DNA from: Coturnix japonica
Taxonomy: Eukaryota > Chordata > Aves > Galliformes > Phasianidae
Reading direction: 5' to 3'
Length of the DNA stretch: 64,000 bases
NCBI RefSeq assembly: GCF_001577835.2
Contig: NC_029526.1
Span: 1,891,510-1,955,509 of the forward strand
The stretch's first letter is position 1. Every line of letters starts with the position of its first letter. A program made the position numbers and the translations under genes. The notes beneath the pieces are model-generated. The model had not been told where the DNA came from and searched no databases. It was given only the letters and a program-made list of their open reading frames with translations. Of the stretch, positions 16,530 to 30,999 are shown one piece after another.

Positions 16530-19144
16530 TCATGGGGACGAGGTGTGCTCCCTGATGTCGGGTTGGTCACCGCCGGGGGGCTTTGGCTTCAGCAGGATGA
16601 ACCTGTCCAGGAGGTCATTGTCCGAGCCGGCCTGAGCGCCTGCATAGGGCTCACCTGGGGACAGAGCACAGTGTGGGGATGGCTGAGGGGCTGCGGGACC
16701 CCCACGGGGCCCTGGGGACACTCACCGGCATAGCTGGAGGACTCGGCCATGTTCTGCGAGCCGGTGATGTGGTGCCAGTACGCGCTGCGGGGCAGCATGG
16801 TGGTGGGCGTGCAGGGGTAGGAGAAGGGCTCACTGCCCTTGTTCAGCAGCTGGGGGGAGCATGGTACACACGTGAGCCCACCCTGCAGGGCACGAGCCGC
16901 CCCGGGTGACCCCCCATCCCACAGGCTGTGCCTCACCCTGACGTTCTTCTCCATCTCCAGCAGGACCCGCTTGTGCTGCTCGGCGATGGCCAGCGTTGCG
17001 CTGTGCACACGCTGGTAGATCTGCTCCCCTTCCTGCGTCTGGAAGGTGTAGAGGCCCTCTCCTGCATCACACATCCTATGGGGTGGGAGCAGAGGGGTGT
17101 TATAATGGCACGGGGTGGGCCAGGCCATAGCACAGCCCCCCCCAGCACCCACGGGTGCCCTTCCCAGCCAGCATCATCCCACAGCCGGCCCTGCCGCCCC
17201 CTCCCCTCGCGTCGGGCATGGTGAGTCAGCGGAAGCCATAGGGCCGGGATGAAAGGAAAGATCATGTTTCTTCCCCTCTGGAGCTGGTAATTAGCAGGAA
17301 AGTTCCTAATATAGCCAGGCCTGGTGGAGCCTAAGCAGCTCCCCCCGTGGCTCCTGCAGGGCTGGGCGCGTGGGTGGCCCCGGGAAGGGCCCGGAGCGGC
17401 CCTACAGCTATGGGGCACCCTATGGCGGCCCTCAGCCCGGCGTCAGGCCTGGGGGGGACGCTGGGTGTGCCCGGCCCCGTCTCACCGTCCCGCCTCGAAG
17501 GTGAAGCGCGTGGCGTCGCGGCCGTAGCGGCGCAGGGAGCAGAGGGGCCAGGAGAGCAGCTTGAGGCGCGGGTTGTGCGTGTCCCAGAGGTAGATGTTTT
17601 CGTGGGTGATCTGCAGCTTGCACTCGCCGTACACGTCCAGGTTGGGGCAGGGGAGGAGGAACACGTTGAACCGGTCTGGGAAAAAAAAGGAATAAAAAAA
17701 ATAAGAATAATTCACCAGGAAAGAAAAAAACATGCAGAAAAGCCCCAAATCTCAGCATGGCTGCGGTGGCTCACCCGTCTGCTCGCACTGCACGCCGGCC
17801 GCCAGCAGGTCGGGCTCCCCCAGGCTGATATCATTGAGACGGGCACCCAAGCACTCCACCGACAGCGCCTTGTACCACTCCTCGGCCTCCAGCTCTGCAA
17901 GGCACACAGCGTGGCAAAGCAGGGTCCCATAGCCCAGCATGGCCCAGCCCGCAGCGTCACCCCGTACCCGAATCACAGGTGAAGGTACGTGTGGAGTCGT
18001 CAGTGAAGACGATGGCCACCGCCTGCCTCTTGGTCTCCTTGGGCAGCCGCGTGATGCACTTGACGTTGCTGATCTCGGTCACCTGGAGGGGTGGCGCGGT
18101 GTCACTGGGGTGGTGTTGGGGGTAGGATGGGATGCGTGGCACACCCTGGCCGTGGCTGCTCACCTTGGGGCAGGCCCGCAGGCACGCTGCCTTCTCATCT
18201 GGGTACTTCTCCAGGCGCTGGGGCCCTTTGCTGGAGGATTTGCGGAAGACGAGCCAGCACCGCCGGTAGATCTGTGGGTAGAGATGGGCCATGCGTCCCC
18301 CTCCCCTGCAGAATAGCTCTGTCCTCACCAACCCTATGGGATTTCCACCAACCAACCCCCCGCCCTCCCCACCAACCCTATGGGATTTCCACACCTGGGA
18401 GCAGAGGAACCCCAGGTATGGGTGGTGCTTGCTATCCCTTGGTTTCCCCATCCCCAAGTGATGGATGCCCACGGGGTCCACCGCTCCCCTGCCACCATCC
18501 TGGGGACAGGAGAGGACACTGGGCTCTGGGCAGCCCCCGTGTCCCTGCATGCAGCCCCCTGGGGCCTTCACAGACCCCGCACATCCCCGTCCCACTGTCT
18601 GCCCCCACCCCATCCCCATCCCCATCCCCTAACCCTGCGGGGGTGATGAGACCACTGTGTCCCCCCCCCCCCCACATTCGTTCTTTGTTCTCCCTAATTA
18701 GCGTGAAATTACCCAGCATGCTCCGAGCAGTGGAGGTGGGTGGGGGGCTGGCCCCACTCCCCCCTCCGTAGGGGCTGTACCCCCCATTTTGCAGCTGCTG
18801 TGCGGCATCCCCCCCCCCTCCCCATAGCGCTGCTGGGAGCAAAGGGAAACCGAGGCACGGCACTCAGCGGGATGGCTCAGCAAGCAACAAGTGCCCCCTC
18901 CCCCCCCATCTGCACGCAGACCCAAAGTAATGCTTTTTTTCACCCAAAATGCCAGAGACGCGGAATGCCGTGAGAGGCAACGTGGATGGATCCCTGGCCA
19001 CGTCGCCTCTCACGGCATTTGGAGCCCAAGGAGCATCCCCCTCCCTCCCCCCACCCCCTGCAGCCCCCACTCACTCACCCCCAGCTTTCTGCTCTTCATC
19101 CTCACGTAGCCTTGCTTGATGATGTCGTTAAAATTCGTAGCCAT
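16530..19144 (-). CDS. DOK4: DOK4, docking protein 4 (PH-PTB adaptor)
   Basis: DOK4 is a cytoplasmic adaptor that binds activated receptor tyrosine kinases such as RET and insulin receptor through its PTB domain. Eight coding exons in transcript order: 19144-19079, 18271-18164, 18082-17968, 17894-17775, 17675-17486, 17075-16937, 16849-16726, 16654-16530. They join to 987 nt, or 328 residues (human is 326). An N-terminal PH domain covers about residues 7-110 ([43 protein letters not shown]). An IRS-type PTB domain covers about 132-235 ([59 protein letters not shown]). The tail has [12 protein letters not shown] and ends DIREHTSSP. All introns are GT-AG. The start context is a good Kozak match. 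Intron 1 contains a striking hairpin. Confidence 0.98.
18331..18402. repeat. Direct repeat in DOK4 intron 1
   Basis: The 20-mer CCAACCCTATGGGATTTCCA occurs twice (starting near 18329 and 18373), separated by C-rich sequence. It is a small local duplication in noncoding DNA. Confidence 0.6.
18964..19019. other. 22-bp inverted repeat (hairpin) in DOK4 intron 1
   Basis: The left arm 18964-18985 begins AATGCCGTGAGAGGC. The right arm 18998-19019 is its reverse complement with a single mismatch (21 of 22 pair). They are separated by a 12-base loop, ATGGATCCCTGG. The structure lies about 60 bases downstream of the donor of DOK4 exon 1. Its role is unknown. It could fold in RNA from either strand or be a small foldback insertion. 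Confidence 0.85.
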
Positions 19145-20340
19145 GGCGGAGCCCGGCCCCCCCCCCTCCTTCTCCTCCTTCCTCTTCCTCCCTCCTTCAC
19201 CTGCGCTCCCGTTTCACCGCCGCCTCCGCCCCGGCTTTGTCTCAGCGGCGTCCCCCATCCTCTCCCCACTGCCACGGGTTCCCTTCTCGGGAAAGAGAAA
19301 CGACAGATAGACGGGAGACAGTGACATCTTCCTCCGTCTCTCCTCCTCCTCCTCCTCCCTTCCCTCCGCTGCTGCCTGAACCATCGCAGTGGAACAGTCC
19401 GGCGTTAACCCCTGCACTTCCTCTCCTTCCTCCCGGGCAGCGGAGCGGCTGTGAGCAACCACAGTGCCATCAGTAGGGCTCAGAGTTAACACCCCAACCC
19501 CTCCGAGGGGGGCACGGGGCCAAAGCAGCGCCATTCACTGCCACACAGCCCCATTCACCGCCGCACGGCCCCATTCACAAGCACCGATGTTGGCTCAGCT
19601 CCACCTTTGGTGGCAGTGCTGTGCCAGCCTTCATCTCTCCTCCTCCTCCTCCTTCACACAGGCAGAGCAGCAGCCCCGATACCTTCGGGCTGTTGTACCC
19701 ACATATGCCAAAGGGGACCCACGATCCCACTCCTGACCCCCTGCCCCAGCCCTGTATCCCATAACTGAGCCCCATATCTGAGTCCCAGCCCTAAGCCTTA
19801 TACCTGAGCCCCAGCCATAGCCCCGAGCCCCATCCCCAAGCCCCCATTTTCAGCCACATCCCCATGTCCCTGCAGCACCCTGAGCTCTGCTCCGTGTTAG
19901 AACCTCTTGCACTGCAACCCGAAGCCTCGGCAGTAAATAATGAGCGCAATTCAAAGGGAGATGAAAAACCAACAGCATTACTCAGAAGACAAACACTGTC
20001 GGCAAAGGCAGAAAAGGTGCCAGGGTGCACCCAGCTCCCCCATAGCCACGGCCTACGGAGCAGGGACACCTTCACCAATGGGACCAGCCACATCCCCGGT
20101 GCTACCACCATCGGCTGTAGCATGGGATAAGATGATAAGATGGGAGGGGATGTGATGGGACAGGATGGGCTCAGCTCTGCCTCCGTCCTATTGATGGTAA
20201 GGGGATGGCAGTGCCTTGACCCCCCACACCGCGGTCACCTGTAGGGTCCCCATTGCTCTGAGCTCTCACTGAGCGCTGAGTGGGGGCAGGGGACAGAGAT
20301 AAGGGAGGATGGAGGGGACCCGGGGAAGGGGCGCACGTGG
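19145..20340. other. Region upstream of DOK4
   Basis: This probably holds the DOK4 5-prime UTR and promoter. There are pyrimidine-rich tracts at about 19160-19200 and 19320-19375, and three near-copies of GCCCCATTCACCGCC at about 19530-19580. I found no convincing first exon or additional coding gene. Confidence 0.5.
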
Positions 20341-20347
20341 TGAACGC

Positions 20348-20371
20348 GGGGGGGGGGGGGGGGGGGGGGGN

Positions 20372-20433
<62 letters not shown>
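20348..20433. repeat. Poly-G tract with one unresolved base
   Basis: An uninterrupted run of 86 positions is all G except for an N at 20371. The N and the extreme length suggest the true length is not resolved in the assembly. If real, it would form very stable G-quadruplexes. Confidence 0.95.
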
Positions 20434-20434
<1 letters not shown>

Positions 20435-20671
20435 GCTGGCCACCACCCCCATCAGGGATGGAAAAACCTCCGAGGAAAGCAGTAAGCAGTCACCAAGGAA
20501 ACAGGCAAGGCATGCTCGGCTATGGGGCTCCACGCTGCGCTCCCAGACCCCCCGACCCCGGTCACAGCGACCCCCGCAGCCCCCCGACACGTGTCACCCA
20601 TCCTTACCCGACCCCACCGCTGCAGGCGGCGGCCCCGGCGCTGGGCGCTGCGAGCACGGCAACCGCGAGGA

Positions 20672-20735
20672 CACGCCCCCAACCCTAAATCACGCCCCCA
20701 ACCCCAAACCACGCCCCCAACCCCAAACCAGGCCC
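20672..20735. repeat. Short minisatellite, CACGCCCCCAACCCCAAAC unit
   Basis: About three tandem copies of a 19-base unit lie between DOK4 and CCDC102A. Each contains a CACGCCC (KLF/SP-type) box. Confidence 0.75.
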
Positions 20736-20955
20736 ACCGCCAGGACATCACCGGGCGCGGGGTTCGGACCGTCCCCTCCCGGTGGGCTGCGGGGTCTCAT
20801 GTCACCCCATGGACACAGGCCGTGTGCCCCCCCCTGCCCTGAAAGGATCGATGCTCGCTGCAAGCGAAGGTCATTAAAAAAGGAAGCGAGCGCCGGTGCC
20901 TTCAGCCCATCCATTAAGAGCAGGGCAAAGCCATGAGCTCATCGCTGTGTTAATG

Positions 20956-20961
20956 TTTAAT
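20956..20961 (-). terminator. Candidate CCDC102A polyadenylation signal
   Basis: TTTAAT on the plus strand is ATTAAA on the minus strand, about 545 bases past the CCDC102A stop. It is the clearest near-canonical signal I found, but cleavage nearer the stop codon is possible. Confidence 0.35.
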
Positions 20962-21178
20962 GAGATTCTGTCTGAGCTCCTCTGCGGCTCCGAGCTGGGC
21001 TGCAGGGCACTCACAGCCTGGAGCATCCCCAGGGCCCCCCAAAGCCCCCCAACCCCATGGACACCTCACTGAGCCCCTTTGTGGCTGCTTTGCTGGCCCA
21101 AGACACCAACAGAGCCTGAACCCCGCTGCATTTGGTGTTTATCATATAAAAAGTCATATACAAATCCGTCCGTACAAA

Positions 21179-21199
21179 TTATATATATATATATATATA
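21179..21199. repeat. (AT)n dinucleotide microsatellite
   Basis: About ten AT units lie in what is probably the CCDC102A 3-prime UTR or just beyond it. Confidence 0.9.
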
Positions 21200-21506
21200 A
21201 AATAGTGGGCAGGACAGGCTGGCAGGCTGCAGGGCCCTGTTCAGCCTGCTTGGCTCAGCCCCACTCTCTTCTGCAGGCTTCCTCCTCCAGGTTGATGCTC
21301 AGAGCCATTCAGGTGGCCGAGGGGTATCAGTTCAAGAGGTGCAGGGAGCAAACTTGGGACATCCCCTGGTCAGTTCCTCCCTGCTGCCCCATGCCTCAGT
21401 TTCCCCATCCACAGCGAGGTCACGGTGCAAAGCAGTTCGGGATGAACCCAATGACAGGCACTTGTTGGCAGGGAACCACCACGGGATGTCCCCACGTCCA
21501 CGGATT

Positions 21507-25255
<3,749 letters not shown>

Positions 25256-25439
25256 TCAGCATTGGGGTGTGCACCAAGACGTGGGGACCTGCGGGAGAGA
25301 GGAGGTGTTAGAGGGGGTACGGCCCATGGAGTGAAGCTGTGAAGGGTCTGGAGGTCCTATGGGGAGAAGAGGAGCTCGGAAGGGCTGCATGTGGCACCGC
25401 AGTGCTCAAAGGGAGCTCGCATGCAGCAGGGAGCGACTT

Positions 25440-25623
25440 GGTGCATGAGATGATAGCGACAGGACGAGGGAGGTGGCTTTAAAGTGAAAGAGGGGAGCTG
25501 TGGGTTAGATGTGAGGAAGCAATCCTTTCCTCAGAGGGCGGTGAGGAGCTGGCACTGCTGCCCAGAGCTGTGGGTGCCCCATCCCTGGAGGTGCCCCGGG
25601 ATGCAGATAGGCTGGGAGTCAGA
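25440..25623 (+). mobile_element. CR1 LINE fragment, sense orientation
   Basis: The segment reads GGCTTTAAAGTGAAAGAGGGG, GTTAGATGTGAGGAAGCAAT, CAGAGCTGTGGGTGCCCC and CCTGGAGGTGCCCCGGGATG. This is the CR1 3-prime region in plus orientation, opposite to the other CR1 copies here. Its tail is interrupted by the adjoining minisatellite. Confidence 0.8.
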
Positions 25624-25703
25624 CAGCTACAGCCACACAGCTACAGCCACACAGCTACAGCCACACAGCTACAGCCACACAGCTACAGCCACACAGCTAC
25701 AGC
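25624..25703. repeat. 14-bp minisatellite CAGCTACAGCCACA
   Basis: Five full tandem copies and one partial copy of CAGCTACAGCCACA, nearly identical to one another, sit at the end of a CR1 fragment. The homogeneity suggests recent expansion. Confidence 0.95.
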
Positions 25704-25979
25704 AGGGCTCGGAGCTCAACAGGCTGTAAGGTCCCCCCAGCACCACCGTTGTGTGACTCATGGTGGGAGCATCCAGCTCCTGCCGCCCCCAGCTCCCCCA
25801 TTCCCACCCTCCCCACCCCAACACACGGAGCAGCAGCCGCCGCATCTGACCGACCCAGCGCCGGGCTCTGCCAAAACGGGAAACCGCGCCGGGAAACCTC
25901 AATGGGAGGCGGCAGCGCTCCCTAATGGGATAAGTACAAGGGATAAGTACAAGGGGTAAGTACATGGGATAAATAAGTA

Positions 25980-26780
25980 CAGGGCCGGAGCCGCCCGCCC
26001 GCAGCCCGCGGCCCCACATCGCGCTGCCCACGCGTGGCGGTGGGTCCCCACGCGGCCCCGCTGCGGGACGGGGCGCTGCGGGCGGGAGGACGCGTGCGCG
26101 CACCGGTCGCCATGGCGGTGCCACGTCCCGCGCTCGTCGATCCACCCGCGGGCGGGACACGCGCGGCCCACGCGGGACCCTCCGCTGCCGCCCGCCCCCC
26201 GCGCGGCCCCATTGGCCGGAGCCGCCTCCACTGCGCCGTGACGCGCCCGCGGGACCCGCATTCCTCCGCTCCCCCCGCGGGTTGCGGTTCGGTTCGGTTC
26301 GGTTCTGCCCCTCACGGCCCTTTTGGCCTGTTCCGGTTCGGGTCGGACCCTTTACACTGCCAACAGCCCCCGGTTCGGTTCAGTTTCACCCCCCGTTCAC
26401 CCTGCACAGAGACCCGGTTCGGTTCGGTTCTGCCCGGTGCGGTACATCGCGGTCCCGCCCGGTGCGGCGCTGCCCGGCTCGGCCCGTCCCGGTTCGGCCC
26501 GTTGCGCCCCGTCCGGTCCCGCCCCGTCCCGCCGCAGTTCCCGCAAGTTGCCCGCCCCGCCCGGTGCCGCCCCGCCCGGCTCCTCCCGCTCCTTCCTCTC
26601 ACCGGATCCGGTGCGGTTCGGTGCGGGCCGGGCCGCTGCCGTTGGAACGCGCTCCTCCTCCCGCCGCCTCCTCCTCCTCCCGTCGCTCCCCGCCCCCCGG
26701 CCCGGGGCGGGCGCTGCCCGAAGCGCCGTGTGCTGCCCCCGGGGGTCCCACGCGCGTTGCCCCTCCCGCTTGTTTCCCCC
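25980..26780. promoter_or_regulatory. CpG island, probable CCDC102A promoter
   Basis: About 800 bases are dense in CpG, with an inverted CCAAT box (CCATTGGCC at about 26208) and repeated GGTTCGGTTCGG pentamers at about 26285-26305 and 26410-26430. It lies between the divergently oriented CCDC102A (minus) and ADGRG5 (plus) genes. Assignment to CCDC102A, ADGRG5 or both is inferred from position. Long open frames in it are a composition effect. Confidence 0.7.
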
Positions 26781-27036
26781 GCAGCTCTGAGCATCCCCGC
26801 TCACCCGTTTCCCACGGGAGATGCTGCCACCCGGCGTGGGGCGAAGCTTCAAGTCCCAGCAGCTCCGCTCTGCCTGCGCACGTCCCGGCCCCTTCCCTCC
26901 AAGCCCGGAGTTTTTCCATTGGAAAGAAGCGCACGGCGCCAGGGAAGGGGCTCTGCCCCTCTCCTTCCCTCGGAGCAGAACGATTTTGCAGGCAGGACCG
27001 AGGAGCGGTTCTGCTGGCACCGAAAGGAGCCTGGGA

Positions 27037-27039
<3 letters not shown>

Positions 27040-27075
<36 letters not shown>
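27040..27075. repeat. (CTG)12 trinucleotide repeat
   Basis: Twelve uninterrupted CTG units lie about 840 bases upstream of the ADGRG5 start codon. They read CAG on the minus strand. No coding exon is evident here. Confidence 0.95.
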
Positions 27076-27076
<1 letters not shown>

Positions 27077-27912
27077 GGTGGTCGGTGTGGTTTTGTGGCG
27101 TCTGGGTTTGAAGTGGGCAGCAGAAGTTCAGAAGTGGGGAGCAGAAGTTCAGTGAAGAACTGGGGCTGTTTAAGGAAACAGCTGCTGGGAGTGGAAGCTT
27201 CCAGTGGTTCTCTTCTGCAGATGCCCATATGGAGCATTGGGTGATGCCTGGAAGCCCCCCGCTGAGCCCAGACCCAGGTGGGTCAGGGGGAGGCCGGAGA
27301 GGCTGAGCCCCAACCAACTCATCCCATGGAGGGCAGCGTGAAAGGGGCCAAGCAGCGTGAATTCAGAAGTGCCATTGCTTTTATCCACTCATCTGCATAT
27401 GGAAACTTCCCCTTTTGCTGCACAGACCCACAGTGCGCTCAGAGCCACCCCTGCGGCATCGCGGCAGCTCCCGACACACCGCAGCACTGCCTGGCTCCTG
27501 CTGGCCCGGCAGGTAGGAGCTCCCTGGATGGCCATGGGGTTCTGTGGGGCGGGGGGGGCTCAGGGGTTACCTCTCATTAGGGGCCGTGCAGTGATGCTGA
27601 GTGCTGGGGGCAACCTGGGAGCAGCCCCCACTGCCCAGCCCTGCTGCTCAGCATGCGGTGGGTGAGCTGCTGCTTTTGGGGTCGGGGCGGCACTGCAAAG
27701 GATGCAAATGTGCTGGGTGCCTCCCACCCCTGCGCTGGGACAGCTTCCTCCTGGGGAGTTCGGGGCCGGGTTGGTGCCAGCACCCGGATGCCGCAGGATT
27801 TGCATGGCAGGCAGCTGCGGTGGCTGTAGCCCCATCCATGGTGCACCAAGTGTGGCCCCAGGGCTGTGACCGGGGCTCTGTGGGGCTGGGTGCCGTTTGC
27901 AGGATCACGGAG
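27076..27912. other. Spacer and probable 5-prime UTR acceptor of ADGRG5
   Basis: No coding gene is evident. A TTTGCAG acceptor at 27896-27902, ten bases before the ADGRG5 ATG, implies at least one noncoding exon upstream within this spacer or the CpG island. Confidence 0.5.
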
Positions 27913-30900
27913 ATGCCCGCCCTGCTGCTCACTGCCCTCGTCCTCTGCTTCGCTGAGCCCGTCCTGCCCAGCCAAGGTGGGGATCCATCCCTGTGTCCCT
28001 GTGCTGCTGGTGGGGGTGAGATGGGGACGGGATGGGGGGGGTGGGGATGGAAGGGGGGCAGGTGCTGCGGCTGGGGCTCATCTCCCAGAACCCCCCTTGC
28101 AGATACTGAGGACATCCAGAGCTTCATTAATAACCTGTCAGAGGAGCTGAAACTGAGCAGCTCCCAGCACAACTTGGCCAGGTGAGTACAGCCCCATCCC
28201 CACTGCCCACCCCCCCCCACTGCCCCATATCCCACCAGCCCCATTCCTCCATCAGGTTAACAGAGCTGGAGCAGATGCTGGCCCGCAGCAAGCCTGGCAA
28301 GGAGGGGCACACGTTCAAAAGCAACATGCTGGAGGCCTTTGTGTTCAGCATCATGGCCGGCAGCTTCCGAGGGCTCAACCTTAGCATGGTGGGTACCGCT
28401 CTGCCCTTCCCTTGGAGTGCTTCTGCACCAGCCTCGACCTCCTGGTGCAGGATGTGTCGGGGCCACTTCCCCTCATAGCACAGAGGGTCCCAAGGCAGCT
28501 CCACTGCACTTCCTGCACTGCTGAGGCCACACTTCTCTGCCCTGAGCTCCTTTCTCCCCAGCCCAGTTCCCCTTTGCAGGGCTGGGGATGCTCAGGGGAT
28601 GCCCAGCAAAGTGTGACCCCTCCTCTGCCCCCATAGAGCACAGAGCAAACATCAGCACGGCTCAGGAGCAGCATCAGTTTCCCAGTGGAGCTGATGGAGG
28701 GCATGGGGGCACAGGAGGAGCAGAAGCTTGTCTGTATCTACATCCACAGTGCCAGCATGTTCCTGGTGAGTGCCAGCAATGAGGGTGCCTGAGATCTGAG
28801 ATCCCCTGGAGCAGCCCCATGTAGATACACTATGGGGCTGCGGTGAGGTCCCATAAGGCATCTTGCTCTGCCTCACACAGGATGAGCACAACAGCTCCGT
28901 GCTGCACAACCACATCCTGGGGGCCTTCCTGCACAACAGGACGGTGGGTTGGCTGCGGCGCCCCGTGGAGATCCGCTTCAGGCATGACAAGGAGCTGGTG
29001 AGCTGAGCTCCATCGTGGCACCAATGGGATGTGGGGTTCCCAGGGAGCAGACTGTCCCCATCTCACTCCCTCCATCCCCCTTCCCACCAGGACAGCTCCA
29101 ATGCCACCTGTGTCTTCTGGCAGCCCGCAGGCACGGGCAGTGCTGGCAGCTGGAGCAGGGAGGGCTGTGAGACAAAGCACCAGGAGGGCACCGTGCGCTG
29201 CCTCTGCAACCACCTCACCTACTTTGCCGTGCTGCTGGTGCGTGGCTCCTGCCCTTCCTCCTCCCACCCCATAGGAAACCCCACGGCTCACCCCATGTGC
29301 ACCTCTCTGAACAGATCCAGGCGCAGAACCTGAGTGAGTCCGAGCTGCAGTCCCTCACCTACATCAGCACCGTGGGCTGCTCCATCTCAGCCGCTGCTGC
29401 CTTCTGCACTCTGCTGCTCTGCTGTGTTTTCAGGTAGAGATGTGCCATGCTGTGCCATGCACAACACCGTGTTGTGCTGCCTGCTGGGCACCCTCTGCAC
29501 CCTGTGCCCTCTACCCCCTCTGCAGATGCCAGCCACGGGATGACACGACCAGGATCCACATGAACCTGCTGGCTGCACTGCTCCTGCTCAATACCAGCTT
29601 CTTGCTGAGCGAGCCACTGGCTGCGGGCACCATGGGAGGCTGCCAGGCTGCAGCTGCCCTGCTGCATGGCAGCCTCCTCTGTGCCCTGGGGTGGATGGGG
29701 GCTGAAGGCTTCCACCTCTACCTCCTCCTCATCAAGGTCTACAACATCTATGTGCGGCACTACCTCCTCAAGCTCTGCCTCTGCACCTGGGGTGAGTGCC
29801 TTTGGAGGCTCCCATTGCCCCACTGCCCTTGCACAGCCCTACACAGCCTCTCCCTGGCCCCCAGGTCTGCCCACGCTGGCTGTGGTGGCTGTGCTCATCT
29901 TCAAGAGAGAAATCTACGGGCACCACATCATCAGCACTGCTGAGGGTTACAAGAACGTGACCATGTGAGTGTGGGGGCAGCTGGCTCCTCAAGCAAACCA
30001 TGCACTGGCTCCCCATAGGGCACCCCATGCACTCTGGGCTCCCCATGCACTCCCATGTACCCCACGAACCTTGAGTTTCCCCATGCATCTTAAGTCCCCC
30101 ATGCATCTTGGGCTCCCCATGCACCCCCAAAGGCCACATGCATCCTGTGCACTCAGGGTTACCCATCCATCCCATGCACTATGCCTTACCTGTGTGCTCC
30201 CAGTGATTCCAGAAACCTCAGAGTTCCCAAGTACCCCATGCACCCTGGGTTCTCCATGCACCCCATGCACTTTGGGTTAGCCATGCACCCCCAGGGATTC
30301 CAGAAATCCCATGCACCCTGTGTTTCCCATGCAATCCCAGGAACCCCAGGCCCTTCAGTTACCCCATGCACCTCAGGGACCTCAGAAACCCCATGCACCC
30401 TGGGCTCTCCATGCACCTGTGCACTTTGGGTTAGCCATGCACCCCCAAGGATTCCATGTATGCTGTGCACCCCAGGCTGACCAGGGTTAGGACACAGCTG
30501 TTCCCCATCCCCACCAGGTGCTGGCTCACCAGCCCATCCGCCCACTACATGACCCTGTGCTACGCTGGCCTCATCCTGCTGTTCAACGTGCTGGTGCTGG
30601 TGGCCGTGGTGGTGGTGCTGCGGAAGATGCGACAGCAGCAGCAGCAGCAGAGGGCGAGGAGGGACTGCATGACGGTGCTGGGGCTCACCTGCCTGCTGGG
30701 CACCACCTGGGGCACGGCCTTCTGTGCCTTTGGTGTGCTCCTTGTGCCCCAGCTCTACCTCTTCACCATCCTCAACTCCCTGCAAGGTCAGCACCCGGCT
30801 GGGATTCTGGGGAGGGTTTCTCTCTCCCTCCCATCACTGAGGGTGCCCATGGCATTAACTGTGCCCCCCCCACCTCCCATCCAGGTGTGTTCCTCTGCCT

Positions 30901-30958
30901 TTGGTACCTCATCACGCACCGCAGCAAGCGCAGCTCCGACAGCAGTGTCTCCAGATAG
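27913..30958 (+). CDS. ADGRG5: ADGRG5 (GPR114), adhesion G protein-coupled receptor
   Basis: A group VIII adhesion GPCR of the plasma membrane. The human receptor couples to Gs and is expressed in leukocytes. Eleven coding exons: 27913-27976, 28103-28181, 28256-28388, 28637-28765, 28881-28997, 29091-29237, 29315-29433, 29526-29791, 29865-29964, 30518-30786, 30885-30958. They join to 1497 nt, or 498 residues. Features in order: a signal peptide (MPALLLTALVLCFAEPVLPS); a short extracellular part with ELEQMLARSKPG; a GAIN/GPS module ending [13 protein letters not shown], with predicted cleavage between L216 and T217; then seven membrane helices (TRIHMNLLAALLLLN in TM2, GWMGAEGFHLYLLLIKVYN in TM3, TVLGLTCLLGTTW in TM6, FTILNSLQG in TM7). 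The intracellular loop before TM6 has six consecutive Gln. Identification rests on ADGRG5-like VYNIYVRHYLLKL and VPQLYLFTILNSL segments and on being first in the trio. Confidence 0.88.
29985..30480. repeat. Degenerate CCATGCA minisatellite in ADGRG5 intron 9
   Basis: More than fifteen irregular copies of a 20-35 base unit are built around CCCCATGCACCCTGGGTTCTC. They fill nearly the whole intron between exons 9 and 10. Divergence between copies suggests an older array. Confidence 0.9.
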
Positions 30959-30993
30959 CGGGGCTGCGGGATTGGCCTCGGTGTTCAGCGTTA

Positions 30994-30999
30994 ATTAAA
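30994..30999 (+). terminator. ADGRG5 polyadenylation signal
   Basis: The variant signal ATTAAA lies only 36 bases after the ADGRG5 stop codon, implying a very short 3-prime UTR. A downstream GT-rich segment (CGGTGATGAAGG) supports it. Confidence 0.65.

Noticed and set aside
20280-20936. 218-codon frame containing a polyglycine run
   Set aside because: It runs through the G homopolymer and the N, has no homology, and lies in an unresolved region.
26034-27317. Open frames of 306 to 373 codons on both strands in the CpG island
   Set aside because: High GC content removes stop codons in all frames. The products are Pro/Arg/Gly-rich, overlap each other and show no domain.
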